Notes under the pieces: model-generated
Databases searched by the model: none
What the model was told of the DNA's origin: nothing
Seen by the model: the letters and a program-made list of their open reading frames with translations, nothing else
Assembly (NCBI GenBank): GCA_937929835.1
Contig: CALFUU010000020.1
Location: forward strand, 1-64,000
Direction: 5' to 3'
Source of the DNA: an uncultured Saprospiraceae bacterium
Lineage (GTDB): Bacteria; Bacteroidota; Bacteroidia; Chitinophagales; Saprospiraceae
Length of the DNA stretch: 64,000 bases
Part shown: positions 1-9,588 of the stretch, in pieces
How the letters are laid out: every line of letters begins with the position of its first letter
Numbering within the stretch: the first letter of the stretch is position 1
Translations under genes and position numbers: made by a program

Positions 1-2
1 TC

Positions 3-134
3 GCTGAAAGAGTTAACCTGAAAATCCAAGAGATAAAAAGACTAGCAAGAGGATATAGGAACATCACAAATTTCATAACCATGATTTATTTTCATTTAGG
101 TGGATTAAACCTGAAACCCACTAAATTTGGCTAA
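3..134 (+). pseudogene. C-terminal fragment of a transposase (possibly ISL3-like), 5' part outside the window
   Basis: Open frame from the window edge: AERVNLKIQEIKRLARGYRNITNFITMIYFHLGGLNLKPTKFG*. Resembles the C-terminal 'N-x-KI-x-x-IKR-x-A-x-GYRN-x-x-NF' region of DDE transposases. Confidence 0.45.
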
Positions 135-698
135 GAGCCACTTTTAAATAAACTGAATACAAATACGGAAGAGACGAAACAAGAGTTTATAACAAAATAT
201 AAGTCAAAATACATTCAACATATTCCTCCCTCTTGGAAGTCATTTGAACTCCTTACATTTAATTACCTATTATCAATAATTAAGAACATTGAAAATTACA
301 AAGATTTAATCCCTATCAGCAAAAGCATTGGATTAAATCATAAACTCTTGATTTCTTGGATTGAATCGTTCGTATATGTAAGAAATATTTGTGCTCACCA
401 CGGAAGGTTATGGAATATCAAATTAACAATCAGCCCAACTTGGATTAAATCTCCGCGAAAACCATGGATTGACAGGTGGGAAAACGAAGAAAAAAATAAC
501 TTAACTGCCGATAAGGAATTAAAAATTTACGCTGTATTATGTTGTATAATATACTGCCTCAAAAGTATAAATCCGTACAATAGTTACGGTAAAAAATTAA
601 TTAAATTATTGGAAAACTACAACGAAATTGATGTTAAACATATGGGCTTTCCTGAAAACTGGATGCATCAACCACTATGGAGAAATGTCTTGGAATAG
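135..698 (+). pseudogene. 5'-truncated Abi_2/AbiD/AbiF-type abortive-infection family protein
   Basis: Continuous frame from the stop at 132-134: EPLLNKLNTNTEETKQEFITKYKSKYIQHIPPSWKSFELLTFNYLLSIIKN...ISWIESFVYVRNICAHHGRLWN. The RN-x-CAHH-x-RLWN motif is typical of Abi_2. The N-terminal part is absent and replaced by the transposase tail. Confidence 0.7.
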
Positions 699-900
699 AG
701 AAAGTCTAGTGCATAACAATAGATGACACAGCATATCTCTCCTTTCATAGAGAAACGTAGGGTATCTTCATACGTTGAACAAACTCCCTTCCAATATCCG
801 CAAATAATCGCAAATAGTTTGTAGCATACTTTAGAAAGTCTCTTTTGCTTGTAGAGAATTTTTGTCACAAAAAACTATTTACAATGCATCCGACAATTAG

Positions 901-1116
901 CAGATAGAATGGCTCATCAAAAAGAGAAAAGACAGAACTTCACCCCAGACACTTTCTACTCAAGACATCATCAAGCTTATCAATAATGCTGCCTGCTTCA
1001 AGCATCAAGTATTTATTGCCTTTGTTTATATCACAGGATTGCGTTTGAGTGAAGCGACTAATGTAACATTTGACGATATTGAAAGCAATCGACATCAGTC
1101 TTACTACCCCTCATAA
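901..1116 (+). pseudogene. Tyrosine recombinase/integrase fragment
   Basis: Frame reads ...RTSPQTLSTQDIIKLINNAACFKHQVFIAFVYITGLRLSEATNVTFDDIESNRHQSYYPS*, matching the start of the integrase catalytic domain (GLR-x-SE). The remainder of the catalytic domain is missing. Confidence 0.55.
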
Positions 1117-1164
1117 CCCAGATCAAAGCCGCATTACAAGTAGGAAGAGCGCAGAAAAGAAAAA

Positions 1165-1230
1165 ACATATTACAAATATTCATAATGTGTACATAATTGA
1201 ATTACACATATTTATGAAATAATAATGTGT
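1165..1230. repeat. Cluster of alternating ACATATTA / TAATGTGT half-sites (dyads)
   Basis: ACATATTA(1165-1172)-N10-TAATGTGT(1183-1190), then ACATATTT(1206-1213)-N9-TAATGTGT(1223-1230). Confidence 0.5.
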
Positions 1231-1379
1231 AAAATACCAATTAAGTTATTTCATTATATGTCTGACGTATGTACTTTTGAATTCTCTAGGGAAAACATAG
1301 ATATAAACAGATATATCTTACAAAAACTAAGCAACAAACTTGAGTCCCTATATCGTGTCATAAAAGGCACACACTAAGC

Positions 1380-1494
1380 AAGAAAACCGTACATCGGCAA
1401 GCAAAGCCGAAGGTCATTCCAAAAGCCGAGAAGATTATCTTCTCTTATTATCCCATGACTCTTTTTAGATGTATGGTTTTCTTTTTTCTTTTTT
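1380..1494 (+). ncRNA. Candidate structured RNA or 5' leader ending in a T-rich tract
   Basis: Outer stem AAGAAAACCGTACATC (1380-1395)/GATGTATGGTTTTCTT (1468-1483), 15/16 plus a G-T pair. Inner stems: CGGC/GCCG (1395-1398/1406-1409), GTCAT/ATGAC (1413-1417/1455-1459), GAGAAGAT-T-ATCTTCTC (1428-1444). Followed by a T-rich run. Confidence 0.4.
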
Positions 1495-1512
1495 ACGACT
1501 TTTACTGCCAAG

Positions 1513-2439
1513 ATGGCTTCACAACGTTCGGCAAAGCAGCAACAATTCAGCCCTTTTAGAGAGCATCTCTATGAGATTATATTTGAGGCAGATACCAAAA
1601 TAGGTAGGCTCTTTGATATAGTCCTTCTGATTTGCATACTCGGGAGTGTCATTGCCGTGATGCTAGAGACGGTACCCTCGTTTGCCAAGTACGTTAAGAT
1701 ATTCTTAGTCATAGAGTGGGCTTTTACCATTTTCTTTACGATAGAATACTTCCTACGTATATACACAGTTCATAGTCCTAAGAAGTACATCACATCATTT
1801 TTTGGACTCGTTGACTTGGCGTCCATTATCCCCTCTTATCTCAGCCTATTTATTGTCGGCACTCCACAAGGCTTAATGATCTTGAGAGCCCTGAGACTAT
1901 TGAGAGTCTTTAGGATATTCAATCTGGGTAATCTCCTCTTTGAGGGGCAAGTGATCATCAAAGCTCTAAAGGAGTCGAGAGATAAGATTCTTGTCTTTAT
2001 GTACTTCATAGTGGTCATAGTGACCATATTTGGCAGTGTCATCTACTTTATCGAGAAGAGTAGCCCTATCGGCCACCCTGGATTTACAAGTATACCCAAG
2101 TCTGTGTACTGGGCTGTTGTAACCCTCTCTACTGTCGGCTATGGTGATATCTCCCCCAATACGCCTCTCGGTCAGTTTCTGTCCTCTCTTCTTATGATAT
2201 TAGCCTATGCCGTGATAGCCGTGCCTACTGGTATCGTCACCGCAGAATTCTCAAAGGGAAAAAAGAGAAAAGCTAGAGAAAAATTCTCATCTCAAGTCTG
2301 CTCTTTCTGTCTGAAAGGTGGTCACGAGAACGATGCAGACTATTGTAAGTTCTGTGGAGAACATCTGCATATGAGTCATATAGACGATGAGTATGCTACA
2401 CTGCGGGAAAAAAAATCAGATTCAGAAAAGGGGCAATAA
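1513..2439 (+). CDS. Voltage-gated potassium channel family (6TM) with C-terminal zinc-ribbon-like tail
   Basis: Selectivity filter TLSTVGYGDISP; S4-like RALRLLRVFRIFNL; C-terminal CSFC...CKFC cysteine pairs. Confidence 0.93.
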   Translation: MASQRSAKQQQFSPFREHLYEIIFEADTKIGRLFDIVLLICILGSVIAVMLETVPSFAKYVKIFLVIEWAFTIFFTIEYFLRIYTVHSPKKYITSFFGLVDLASIIPSYLSLFIVGTPQGLMILRALRLLRVFRIFNLGNLLFEGQVIIKALKESRDKILVFMYFIVVIVTIFGSVIYFIEKSSPIGHPGFTSIPKSVYWAVVTLSTVGYGDISPNTPLGQFLSSLLMILAYAVIAVPTGIVTAEFSKGKKRKAREKFSSQVCSFCLKGGHENDADYCKFCGEHLHMSHIDDEYATLREKKSDSEKGQ

Positions 2440-2449
2440 ATAAAGACAC

Positions 2450-3127
2450 CTACCTTAACAACAGACGCCTAAGTTCCTGTATCTCTTTGACTACGTAAGT
2501 CGGCCTGTAAGTCGTTTCATTCTCACCTTTGTAATAGTTGTACCAGCAAGTGTCTGTACCATACTCGATACCACCCCTGATATCAGAGGTCAGTGTATCC
2601 CCGATCACCAATACGTCCTCACGCATAGGTCTTCCGATCAGCTCAAAGGTATGATCAAAGAAAGCCTCCTCAGGCTTGGCTACACCGATCGTATCTGAGA
2701 TAACAATATGCTCGATAAGGCTATTGATGCCTGACAGTTCTAGCCTAGACGTCTGTACCTCAGATAAGCCATTGGTGATGATGCATAAGCGGTAAGTCTC
2801 CAAGAGATCCTTGATCAGCTGATAGGCCCCTTCTATATAAAGCGGATGCATTTTGATATGCTCAAAGTATTGGTCATTGACCTGACGGGGATCGGCATCC
2901 ATTCCCTTGGCCTCAAAGAAGTCCGACCATCTCTTGAGCTTGAGGACCTCCTTGGTGATATGTCCATTTTCAAAGGCGACCCATACAGCGTGATTGAATT
3001 CTCTGTACAGCACATAGTCTGCATCAACCAACTCTGGAAAGATAGAAAAGAAGGCCACCCGCGAGCTGGCATTGAAATCTAGAAGGGTATTATCGAGGTC
3101 AAAGAGTAACCAGTCGTAGCGTTTCAT
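2450..3127 (-). CDS. yjjG: HAD family hydrolase, YjjG-like pyrimidine nucleotidase
   Basis: LLFDLDNTLLDF; IITNGLSEVQTSRLELSGI; VISDTIGVAKPEEAFFDHTFE; VIGDTLTSDIRGG. Confidence 0.85.
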   Translation of the reverse strand: MKRYDWLLFDLDNTLLDFNASSRVAFFSIFPELVDADYVLYREFNHAVWVAFENGHITKEVLKLKRWSDFFEAKGMDADPRQVNDQYFEHIKMHPLYIEGAYQLIKDLLETYRLCIITNGLSEVQTSRLELSGINSLIEHIVISDTIGVAKPEEAFFDHTFELIGRPMREDVLVIGDTLTSDIRGGIEYGTDTCWYNYYKGENETTYRPTYVVKEIQELRRLLLR

Positions 3128-3546
3128 TTAGGGAGTCTTAGGGTATGGAGTATTCGCTTGACTGACCAGCCTGTGGCGCCATTGGCTATGAGGATGAGCA
3201 ATCCGCCACACAAAGCCATATTCCTACTGAAATACTTGATGGATAAGGTCTTATCGCCTACATCTTCCATCCAAAAAGGATACACTGTTAGCGTAAACAC
3301 AAACCAATAGACAAACAACATCGCAGCGCCTACACTGGCATAATACCCTATTATAACCATCACGGAGCCTAAGACTAGTAAGATAATAGAAGATACTATC
3401 AAAAACTCCTGTGCCCAGTCGACACCATACGCTGACAGCGTCTGCTTCATATCCTTGAAGTATACAATAGAATCCACAGCCTCAAAAAAAAAGAATAGGC
3501 CAATGATAAGTCTCCCTGCTAAGTCCGCTACCTTCTTGATCATCAA
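3124..3546 (-). CDS. DoxX-like integral membrane protein
   Basis: Four hydrophobic segments; N-terminal GRLIIGLFFFFEAVDSI; 4-bp overlap with the downstream yjjG-like gene. Confidence 0.55.
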   Translation of the reverse strand: MMIKKVADLAGRLIIGLFFFFEAVDSIVYFKDMKQTLSAYGVDWAQEFLIVSSIILLVLGSVMVIIGYYASVGAAMLFVYWFVFTLTVYPFWMEDVGDKTLSIKYFSRNMALCGGLLILIANGATGWSVKRILHTLRLPK

Positions 3547-3617
3547 TTGTCTAGGTTAAAATTACAAGGGCAAAGAAAGTTAAATTATATATAGTCCCTT
3601 GAATGGAAACCTGACAA

Positions 3618-4499
3618 TCACTGTAAGTCTCCTGATAGTGAGGCTAAAAAGAAAAGGAGCATCGGGATCGAATTATTGAGCATATGCACATAAATGCTGT
3701 ATAAGATATTATTCCGCACCCTGACATAACCTAAAAAGAGGGCAAGGACAAACTGTGGCATCACCAAGAGCGGTATAAAATACCAAGGCGTAGTACCCAG
3801 CTCAAAATTGAAAATGTGCACTAGAGCAAAAATCACCGCAGTCAAGTAAAACACAAAAGCAAACTCGCTGACGATCATCCTATCTATCAACTTTCTCAAC
3901 TGCGCAATCCCAAGATAGAGCAGGTACAACAAACCCATAATCCCCACATAGGGCAGATAACGGGTCACAGAGTCCAAAACGATCCATGGATCATGCATTG
4001 CTGCGTGGGCATCTATATCTAGGGTATCTCCTACTACGAGGTAATTAAATCCAGTGAGGCAGATAATCAGAAACAAAAAAATGAGCGGTTTATAGCGCAA
4101 GTGAAATCGAAACATAAACTCTTCCAGTATAGGTGCTATGATGACTGCCAGCATAAATACCTGCCATCCACTGTACTGCTCCATAACTGTCTCCATTGCA
4201 TGCGGTAAATTCTCTACACCGACCAATGAGGACATAGGGATGAACATCAACAGTTCTAAAGCAAAGACCATAAAATAGAGCTTGGTCACATCCACGAGAT
4301 CTAAAGGCTGATCTCTCTTATATGCATACGTTGGACTTTTGAGATAACGCAAGTACTCCTTAAAAAGTGAAATGACTCCCATATAATCCAATGATAGCGA
4401 GAAATAACATATTAAACTTATAAACCATACAGAATCACCAAGATTTTTATCAAAAAAACTAGACCTTCGCTCTATGCAGGAAATGGAACTGAGCACCAA
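3618..4499 (-). CDS. CPBP family intramembrane metalloprotease (N-terminus uncertain, overlaps the divergent helicase ORF)
   Basis: APILEEFMFRFHLRY (EExxxR) motif and a later FALVHIFNF in a polytopic protein. Confidence 0.75.
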   Translation of the reverse strand: MVLSSISCIERRSSFFDKNLGDSVWFISLICYFSLSLDYMGVISLFKEYLRYLKSPTYAYKRDQPLDLVDVTKLYFMVFALELLMFIPMSSLVGVENLPHAMETVMEQYSGWQVFMLAVIIAPILEEFMFRFHLRYKPLIFLFLIICLTGFNYLVVGDTLDIDAHAAMHDPWIVLDSVTRYLPYVGIMGLLYLLYLGIAQLRKLIDRMIVSEFAFVFYLTAVIFALVHIFNFELGTTPWYFIPLLVMPQFVLALFLGYVRVRNNILYSIYVHMLNNSIPMLLFFLASLSGDLQ

Positions 4500-6750
4500 C
4501 TATCTCGATGGATTAAATGATATCCAAAGACAGGCCGTCACGACGCTTGATGGCCCTGTAATGGTTATCGCGGGCCCGGGGTCAGGCAAGACGCGGGTAT
4601 TGACCTTTAGGATAGCCCATCTCCTCAAGTCGGGTGTGCCCCCCTATCAGATTCTAGCCCTGACCTTTACCAATAAGGCAGCAAGGGAAATGAAAGAGCG
4701 TATCGAGAAGGTGGCAGGTAGCGATGCTTACAAAGTGTGGGCCGGAACCTTCCACTCCATCTTTGCACGGATACTAAGGCGAGAAGCCCATAGGATAGGC
4801 TACCCCAATGACTTTAGTATCTATGATACGGCTGACTCTAAGAGTCTGATCAAGGGTATCCTCAAATCCCTAAGCCTCAATGTCAAGGAATACAATGTAG
4901 GTGCAGTACTTTCAAGAATATCTAGTTCTAAGAGTAATCTCATCACGCCAAAATTGTATGCAGCCAATGAAGAGTTTCTAGAGCACGACAAGATGAATCG
5001 GAGACCTATGCTCTATAAGATCTACGAGATGTACGTGCAGAAATGTAAGCGTGCTGGAGCTATGGATTTTGATGATCTACTGCTCCAGACCTTCAAGTTA
5101 CTCTACACCAATCCAGAAGGTGTCAGAGACAGATACCAGCGACAGTTTCAGTATCTCCTTGTCGACGAGTTCCAGGATACCAATTTCTTGCAGTATGAAA
5201 TACTTAAGCTATTTACCATCTATCAAGATAGTCCTAGAAACTTATGTATAGTGGGTGATGATGCGCAGAGTATCTATTCATTTAGAGGAGCGACGATCGA
5301 GAATATTCTACAATTCGAGCACGACTTCCCTACCCTACAAACTTTTAAGCTAGAGCAAAATTATCGCTCTACAAGTCATATCGTCCAGGCCGCAAATGAA
5401 GTCATCAGCTACAACAAGAGACAAATCCAAAAGAAAATATGGACCTCTCGCGAAGATGGCAATAAGATCAAACTGATCAAGACGATGACAGATAATGAGG
5501 AAGGCAAACGCGTAGCTGACCTCATCATAGAACAGAAGAATCGATACAGCCTCAGCAATAATCAGATCGCAATATTATACAGGACCAATGCGCAATCGAG
5601 AGTATTTGAGGAGCATCTGCGTCGTTATAATATTCCTTATAGAATCTATGGGGGCCTCTCATTCTACCAGAGGAAGGAAGTCAAAGATGTTATAGCCTAT
5701 CTAAGGATGGCCGTCAACTCCAAAGATGATGAAGCCCTTAAGAGAATTATCAACTATCCCAAGAGAGGCATCGGCCAGACCACTGTCAATAAAATCACTG
5801 AAGTCGCTGATGCTAATGAGTTGTCGATCTGGCAGTGTCTATCCCAAATAGAATTTAGCAGTGCAGCCAAGAAAAAACTGGTAGACTTCGTCTCTATAAT
5901 CCGAGCCTGCCAGGACAAGGCTGCAAAGGAAGATGCCTACAAAGCAGCCGTATATATCGTCAAGCGATCGGGAATAACAGAATTGCTCAAAGCAGAAAAC
6001 TCTATAGAAGCTGACAACAGAATGGACAACATCAATGCTTTACTTGATGGCATCCAACAGTTTACCGAAGATGATGTTCTCGACGATGGAGAAGATATCG
6101 ACAATCAAGAAAGAACCCTATCTAATTTTCTACAGACGATATCTCTGATGACAGATGCGGATCAAGATGAAGAAAATCCAGATACGGTAACCTTACTATC
6201 TGTACACTCTGCCAAAGGACTAGAATATAAATCTGTCTTTGTCGTCGGCTGTGAAGAGAATCTATTTCCATCCTATATGTCTCTGTCTTCTCCTGACCAG
6301 CTAGACGAAGAGCGCAGACTCTTCTATGTAGCCATCACACGAGCAGAAGAAATACTGACACTAACCTACGCCAATAGTCGGTATCAATATGGCAATATGC
6401 GCTTCAATGATCCGAGTCGATTCTTGGAAGAAATTAATGACGAGAATATAGAAGCCACAATAACTGGTGGAAGGAAGTCCTTCGCTGAGCCTAAGATTCT
6501 AGGGAACTTCAAGAAGATGACCCCAAGCAAGATGAAACAATTGGCTGTCGACCCGAAAGACTTTAAACCCAGTAAAAAATCGGATATCAAAGTTGGCCAA
6601 CGCATTTTACATATGAAGTTTGGAGAGGGCTTGGTCAAGAGTATCGATGAGCGCAGTGTCGCTACCATTAGTTTTGATGCTCTAAAGGGCTCTCCTGATA
6701 AGCGCATAATGTTGGACTATGCTCGACTCCAGATCTTGGACGAAGAATAG
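4474..6750 (+). CDS. pcrA: UvrD/PcrA-type ATP-dependent DNA helicase
   Basis: GPGSGKTRVLTFRIAHLL, ALTFTNKAAREMKER, LVDEFQDTN, VGDDAQSIYSFRGA, VHSAKGLEYKSVFVVG, LFYVAITRAEE. Confidence 0.97.
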   Translation: MQEMELSTNYLDGLNDIQRQAVTTLDGPVMVIAGPGSGKTRVLTFRIAHLLKSGVPPYQILALTFTNKAAREMKERIEKVAGSDAYKVWAGTFHSIFARILRREAHRIGYPNDFSIYDTADSKSLIKGILKSLSLNVKEYNVGAVLSRISSSKSNLITPKLYAANEEFLEHDKMNRRPMLYKIYEMYVQKCKRAGAMDFDDLLLQTFKLLYTNPEGVRDRYQRQFQYLLVDEFQDTNFLQYEILKLFTIYQDSPRNLCIVGDDAQSIYSFRGATIENILQFEHDFPTLQTFKLEQNYRSTSHIVQAANEVISYNKRQIQKKIWTSREDGNKIKLIKTMTDNEEGKRVADLIIEQKNRYSLSNNQIAILYRTNAQSRVFEEHLRRYNIPYRIYGGLSFYQRKEVKDVIAYLRMAVNSKDDEALKRIINYPKRGIGQTTVNKITEVADANELSIWQCLSQIEFSSAAKKKLVDFVSIIRACQDKAAKEDAYKAAVYIVKRSGITELLKAENSIEADNRMDNINALLDGIQQFTEDDVLDDGEDIDNQERTLSNFLQTISLMTDADQDEENPDTVTLLSVHSAKGLEYKSVFVVGCEENLFPSYMSLSSPDQLDEERRLFYVAITRAEEILTLTYANSRYQYGNMRFNDPSRFLEEINDENIEATITGGRKSFAEPKILGNFKKMTPSKMKQLAVDPKDFKPSKKSDIKVGQRILHMKFGEGLVKSIDERSVATISFDALKGSPDKRIMLDYARLQILDEE

Positions 6751-6780
6751 TCTCAATTGCTTAGGATGGCGTATAGCCGT

Positions 6781-9573
6781 TTAGATAAATTTCTTGATCA
6801 AAAATCCTAGCGCCAAGAAACCAATAAATAATAAGATAAGTCCAAAATGGCTCTGCTGATGGCCAGACTCTAGCGCTCCTGGATTGCCTATAATGATGAG
6901 AGGTGCCCAGTAGTACGGAGATTTATAAGGGTTGGCTTGCATATACTTTAGCTTGGCACTTCTTAGAGCTTCAGGCTTACTCATACCGTCCTTGAGCCCT
7001 TTGTAGAAATTTCCTAAGACCTCTAAACCCGCAGATTCATTGAGATCCCAATTAGAACCTATAACTGCAGAAGCATCTACAAAGAGAAAGGCTCTTGCCA
7101 AGCTATTAAGTCCTTCACCGGCAAAACTCTCCCCATCCGTGCTCCTGCAAGAACTGAGTGTCACTAAGCTGGCATCAAGATTTAATTTATATATCTCCTT
7201 CAGAGGTACTTTAGTATCATGGAAGGCTATCCACGGATTATTAAGCGAATCTAGTCCACTATGAGAAGAAAAGTGGATGACATCAAAATCCGAGCTGGCG
7301 GCTACAAAATTTGCAAACGTTGCCTCTTCTGCGCGCAGTGTTTTGGTATTGGATAGTGTGGACAACATTTCTATCTCCTCAGTACTCTGGACCATAGCAG
7401 ACAGATGCATATCCTGAAACCGCTCTGGACTAACTAAGAGCAAATTATCAAAGTCTTTTTTATCCTTAAGCTTCATCAAGACGGAAAGAGAGGGTGCTAT
7501 AGAAATGACATGCTCTTCGATTAGGTACAGAGGGTCACCATTTTGCTTTCGGCCTTTTACCAGAGAATCAAACGAAAGATTGTTAAGGGGACCATCACCG
7601 AGGATGATTAGTTGCTTGGCATTGTGACTAAGACTATCTAGTAAGACGCCATATAGATTAGACGCTATTTCTAAAAACTCATTGTAACTATCCTTGTACT
7701 CTAAGCTATCCTTGTTACCTAGAAGTATATTCATTCTTTTGATCTGACTTCTGAGTTGTCTTGGTCTCCGTGTATGAAATAGCTCAGTCCCTTGTCTAGT
7801 GATGCTGTGTATAAACAGAGAATCTCTAGTCAAATGATACTGTACAATCTGAGAAGAATCAGAAACAAGATTTTCTTGAATCTCCTTTATACTTGGTGTC
7901 TCTACTTGAAACTTATACTCATAATAATGTGGGTAGGCATCTCGAAGCGAATCCAAGAAACTGGTATACTTCTCGTATGAAGAATGGTCTTTTCTCTCTG
8001 TATTAGAAGAAAATATCTTTCGCAAGTCGCGCTCCCGCTCAGCTAATTCTGCGGGTATAAGACCTAAGGCATCTTGATGATTCAGCTCATCCAATAAAAG
8101 CAAGGATCGGCTCTTCTCCATATACCTATGTACCTTCTCGTCATCCCCTAACCAGTTGCTTATCTCTATGATGTCATTATAATAAGATCGGGTCTTGCGC
8201 CGCCAGAAGACCTTAGCATCGTCGGTAGACAATTCCGCCCGCATAACATCTATAAGTTCTAGGGCATTGCACATATGCCGCTCTGCATTGACAGCATCTT
8301 CAATATTCTTGTGATCCAGATAGAGTCTTGCATAACACAAGGCCTTATCTTTTATGGAGGTCAAGAGATCCCACTTTAGAGATACCCCATAAAAATCTTC
8401 CTTGGGGATGACTTGTCGTACATCTGAAAATTCTGGATTGTCTAGTTTGCACTTAATGGCATTTTGTAATTGACGTATACCAGATTCTAGGTCGTTATTT
8501 CTTATATATCTGACCGCTAGGTTGTGATAATGGATAGCGGTTCCGGGCTTATAATCTTGTCCATAAAATTTATTACTCTCTGAAACAGCTAGCTTAGCAT
8601 ACTGTATCGAAAAATCTGGAAGACCAATCTTTTCATATTGTATACCCATTCCAGAATAGCAGTAGGATATTCTATCGTGCCGCTTATCATTGTCACTTTT
8701 CAGAAAAAAAGAAATGGCTTTATCGTAGTATTTTATCGCCTCAGAAGAAATCTGGAGATCTTGACGTTCGCTATTGATGATTGCTTTCTTATCAATGATT
8801 TGCTGCTCAGACAGTGTCTTATCATTATTAACAGCTCTGATCTGACTCTTAAAAGCATATCGTGAAGACCTCGCCTGTTCTGCTTTCTGCCAGGCCAAAC
8901 AAAAGTAGGCCGCTCCCCTATGGTATGCTAGACCATAAGTTTTGGACAGTTGTAGTTGTTTGTCGATACTTTGATCACAAGCGCTCTTATTGTCTAACCA
9001 GATGTTACCTCTGAAGATCTCATAATAGGCTTCACATTTTTCTTGTGGTGTGTCAGCAACATCGAGTGCATAGGTGGCGTAGTTGACTTGTAGATTATAA
9101 TTGCCTTGACTATAAAATATCTTCGCTAGAAGCATATAATTCTTGTAATCCTTACCATTCTCTAAGTCTTTATTTATGTCTATTGACTTATTGATGGCTT
9201 TCTCTGCATCTTTTAATCGGATCAGATGAAAAAGACAATCGGACTTATCTGTCAATGTATGAGCGAGTAGAGCTGGCTTATCAGCTTGCGTAAGGATCGC
9301 TTCTGCCTCATCATAGTAATCGAGTGCGGCAGCATAATCTCTTCCATCAAGGTGCCATTGTCCGAGGGCATTATAGACCTTAGCGAGAGTCGTATCAGAG
9401 GAGGTCAAGGTCTTGGTACTCTTTTCGAGCAGACCTTCTAACAGGACCAGTTGTGGATTTCTATCTAGCGACTCATACTGAAGTAACCCTTGCTCTACTG
9501 TTTCTCTTACAGACTCCTGTGCTGGGAGCAAGCTAGAATAAAAACAAAGCGCTATCAGAAGGACTAATCTCAA
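6781..9573 (-). CDS. TPR repeat plus CHAT (caspase-like) protease, predicted signal peptide and C-terminal TM anchor
   Basis: N-terminal MRLVLLIALCFYSSLLPAQ; TPR-like helices; CHAT core DVIHFSSHSGLD (His codon 7261-7263) and VTLSSCRS (Cys codon 7147-7149); LARAFLFVDASAVIGSNWDLNE; C-terminal FGLILLFIGFLALGFLIKKFI. Confidence 0.94.
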   Translation of the reverse strand: MRLVLLIALCFYSSLLPAQESVRETVEQGLLQYESLDRNPQLVLLEGLLEKSTKTLTSSDTTLAKVYNALGQWHLDGRDYAAALDYYDEAEAILTQADKPALLAHTLTDKSDCLFHLIRLKDAEKAINKSIDINKDLENGKDYKNYMLLAKIFYSQGNYNLQVNYATYALDVADTPQEKCEAYYEIFRGNIWLDNKSACDQSIDKQLQLSKTYGLAYHRGAAYFCLAWQKAEQARSSRYAFKSQIRAVNNDKTLSEQQIIDKKAIINSERQDLQISSEAIKYYDKAISFFLKSDNDKRHDRISYCYSGMGIQYEKIGLPDFSIQYAKLAVSESNKFYGQDYKPGTAIHYHNLAVRYIRNNDLESGIRQLQNAIKCKLDNPEFSDVRQVIPKEDFYGVSLKWDLLTSIKDKALCYARLYLDHKNIEDAVNAERHMCNALELIDVMRAELSTDDAKVFWRRKTRSYYNDIIEISNWLGDDEKVHRYMEKSRSLLLLDELNHQDALGLIPAELAERERDLRKIFSSNTERKDHSSYEKYTSFLDSLRDAYPHYYEYKFQVETPSIKEIQENLVSDSSQIVQYHLTRDSLFIHSITRQGTELFHTRRPRQLRSQIKRMNILLGNKDSLEYKDSYNEFLEIASNLYGVLLDSLSHNAKQLIILGDGPLNNLSFDSLVKGRKQNGDPLYLIEEHVISIAPSLSVLMKLKDKKDFDNLLLVSPERFQDMHLSAMVQSTEEIEMLSTLSNTKTLRAEEATFANFVAASSDFDVIHFSSHSGLDSLNNPWIAFHDTKVPLKEIYKLNLDASLVTLSSCRSTDGESFAGEGLNSLARAFLFVDASAVIGSNWDLNESAGLEVLGNFYKGLKDGMSKPEALRSAKLKYMQANPYKSPYYWAPLIIIGNPGALESGHQQSHFGLILLFIGFLALGFLIKKFI

Positions 9574-9588
9574 GAAGTTAAGTTTGGC

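Noticed and set aside
668-868. 66-aa minus-strand ORF
   Set aside because: No recognisable domain; lies in degraded intergenic DNA and overlaps the Abi_2 remnant.
1380-1494. Retron ncRNA (msr-msd) interpretation of the structured segment
   Set aside because: No reverse transcriptase gene anywhere in the window; only the inverted-repeat organisation is reminiscent.
2833-3082. Overlapping ORFs on both strands within the yjjG-like gene
   Set aside because: Alternative frames of a clearly identified HAD hydrolase.
6781-9573. CHAT protease as a type III-E CRISPR (Craspase) component
   Set aside because: No gRAMP/Cas7-11, CRISPR array or other cas gene nearby; the protein carries a predicted signal peptide and TM anchor and pairs with a sigma/anti-sigma.
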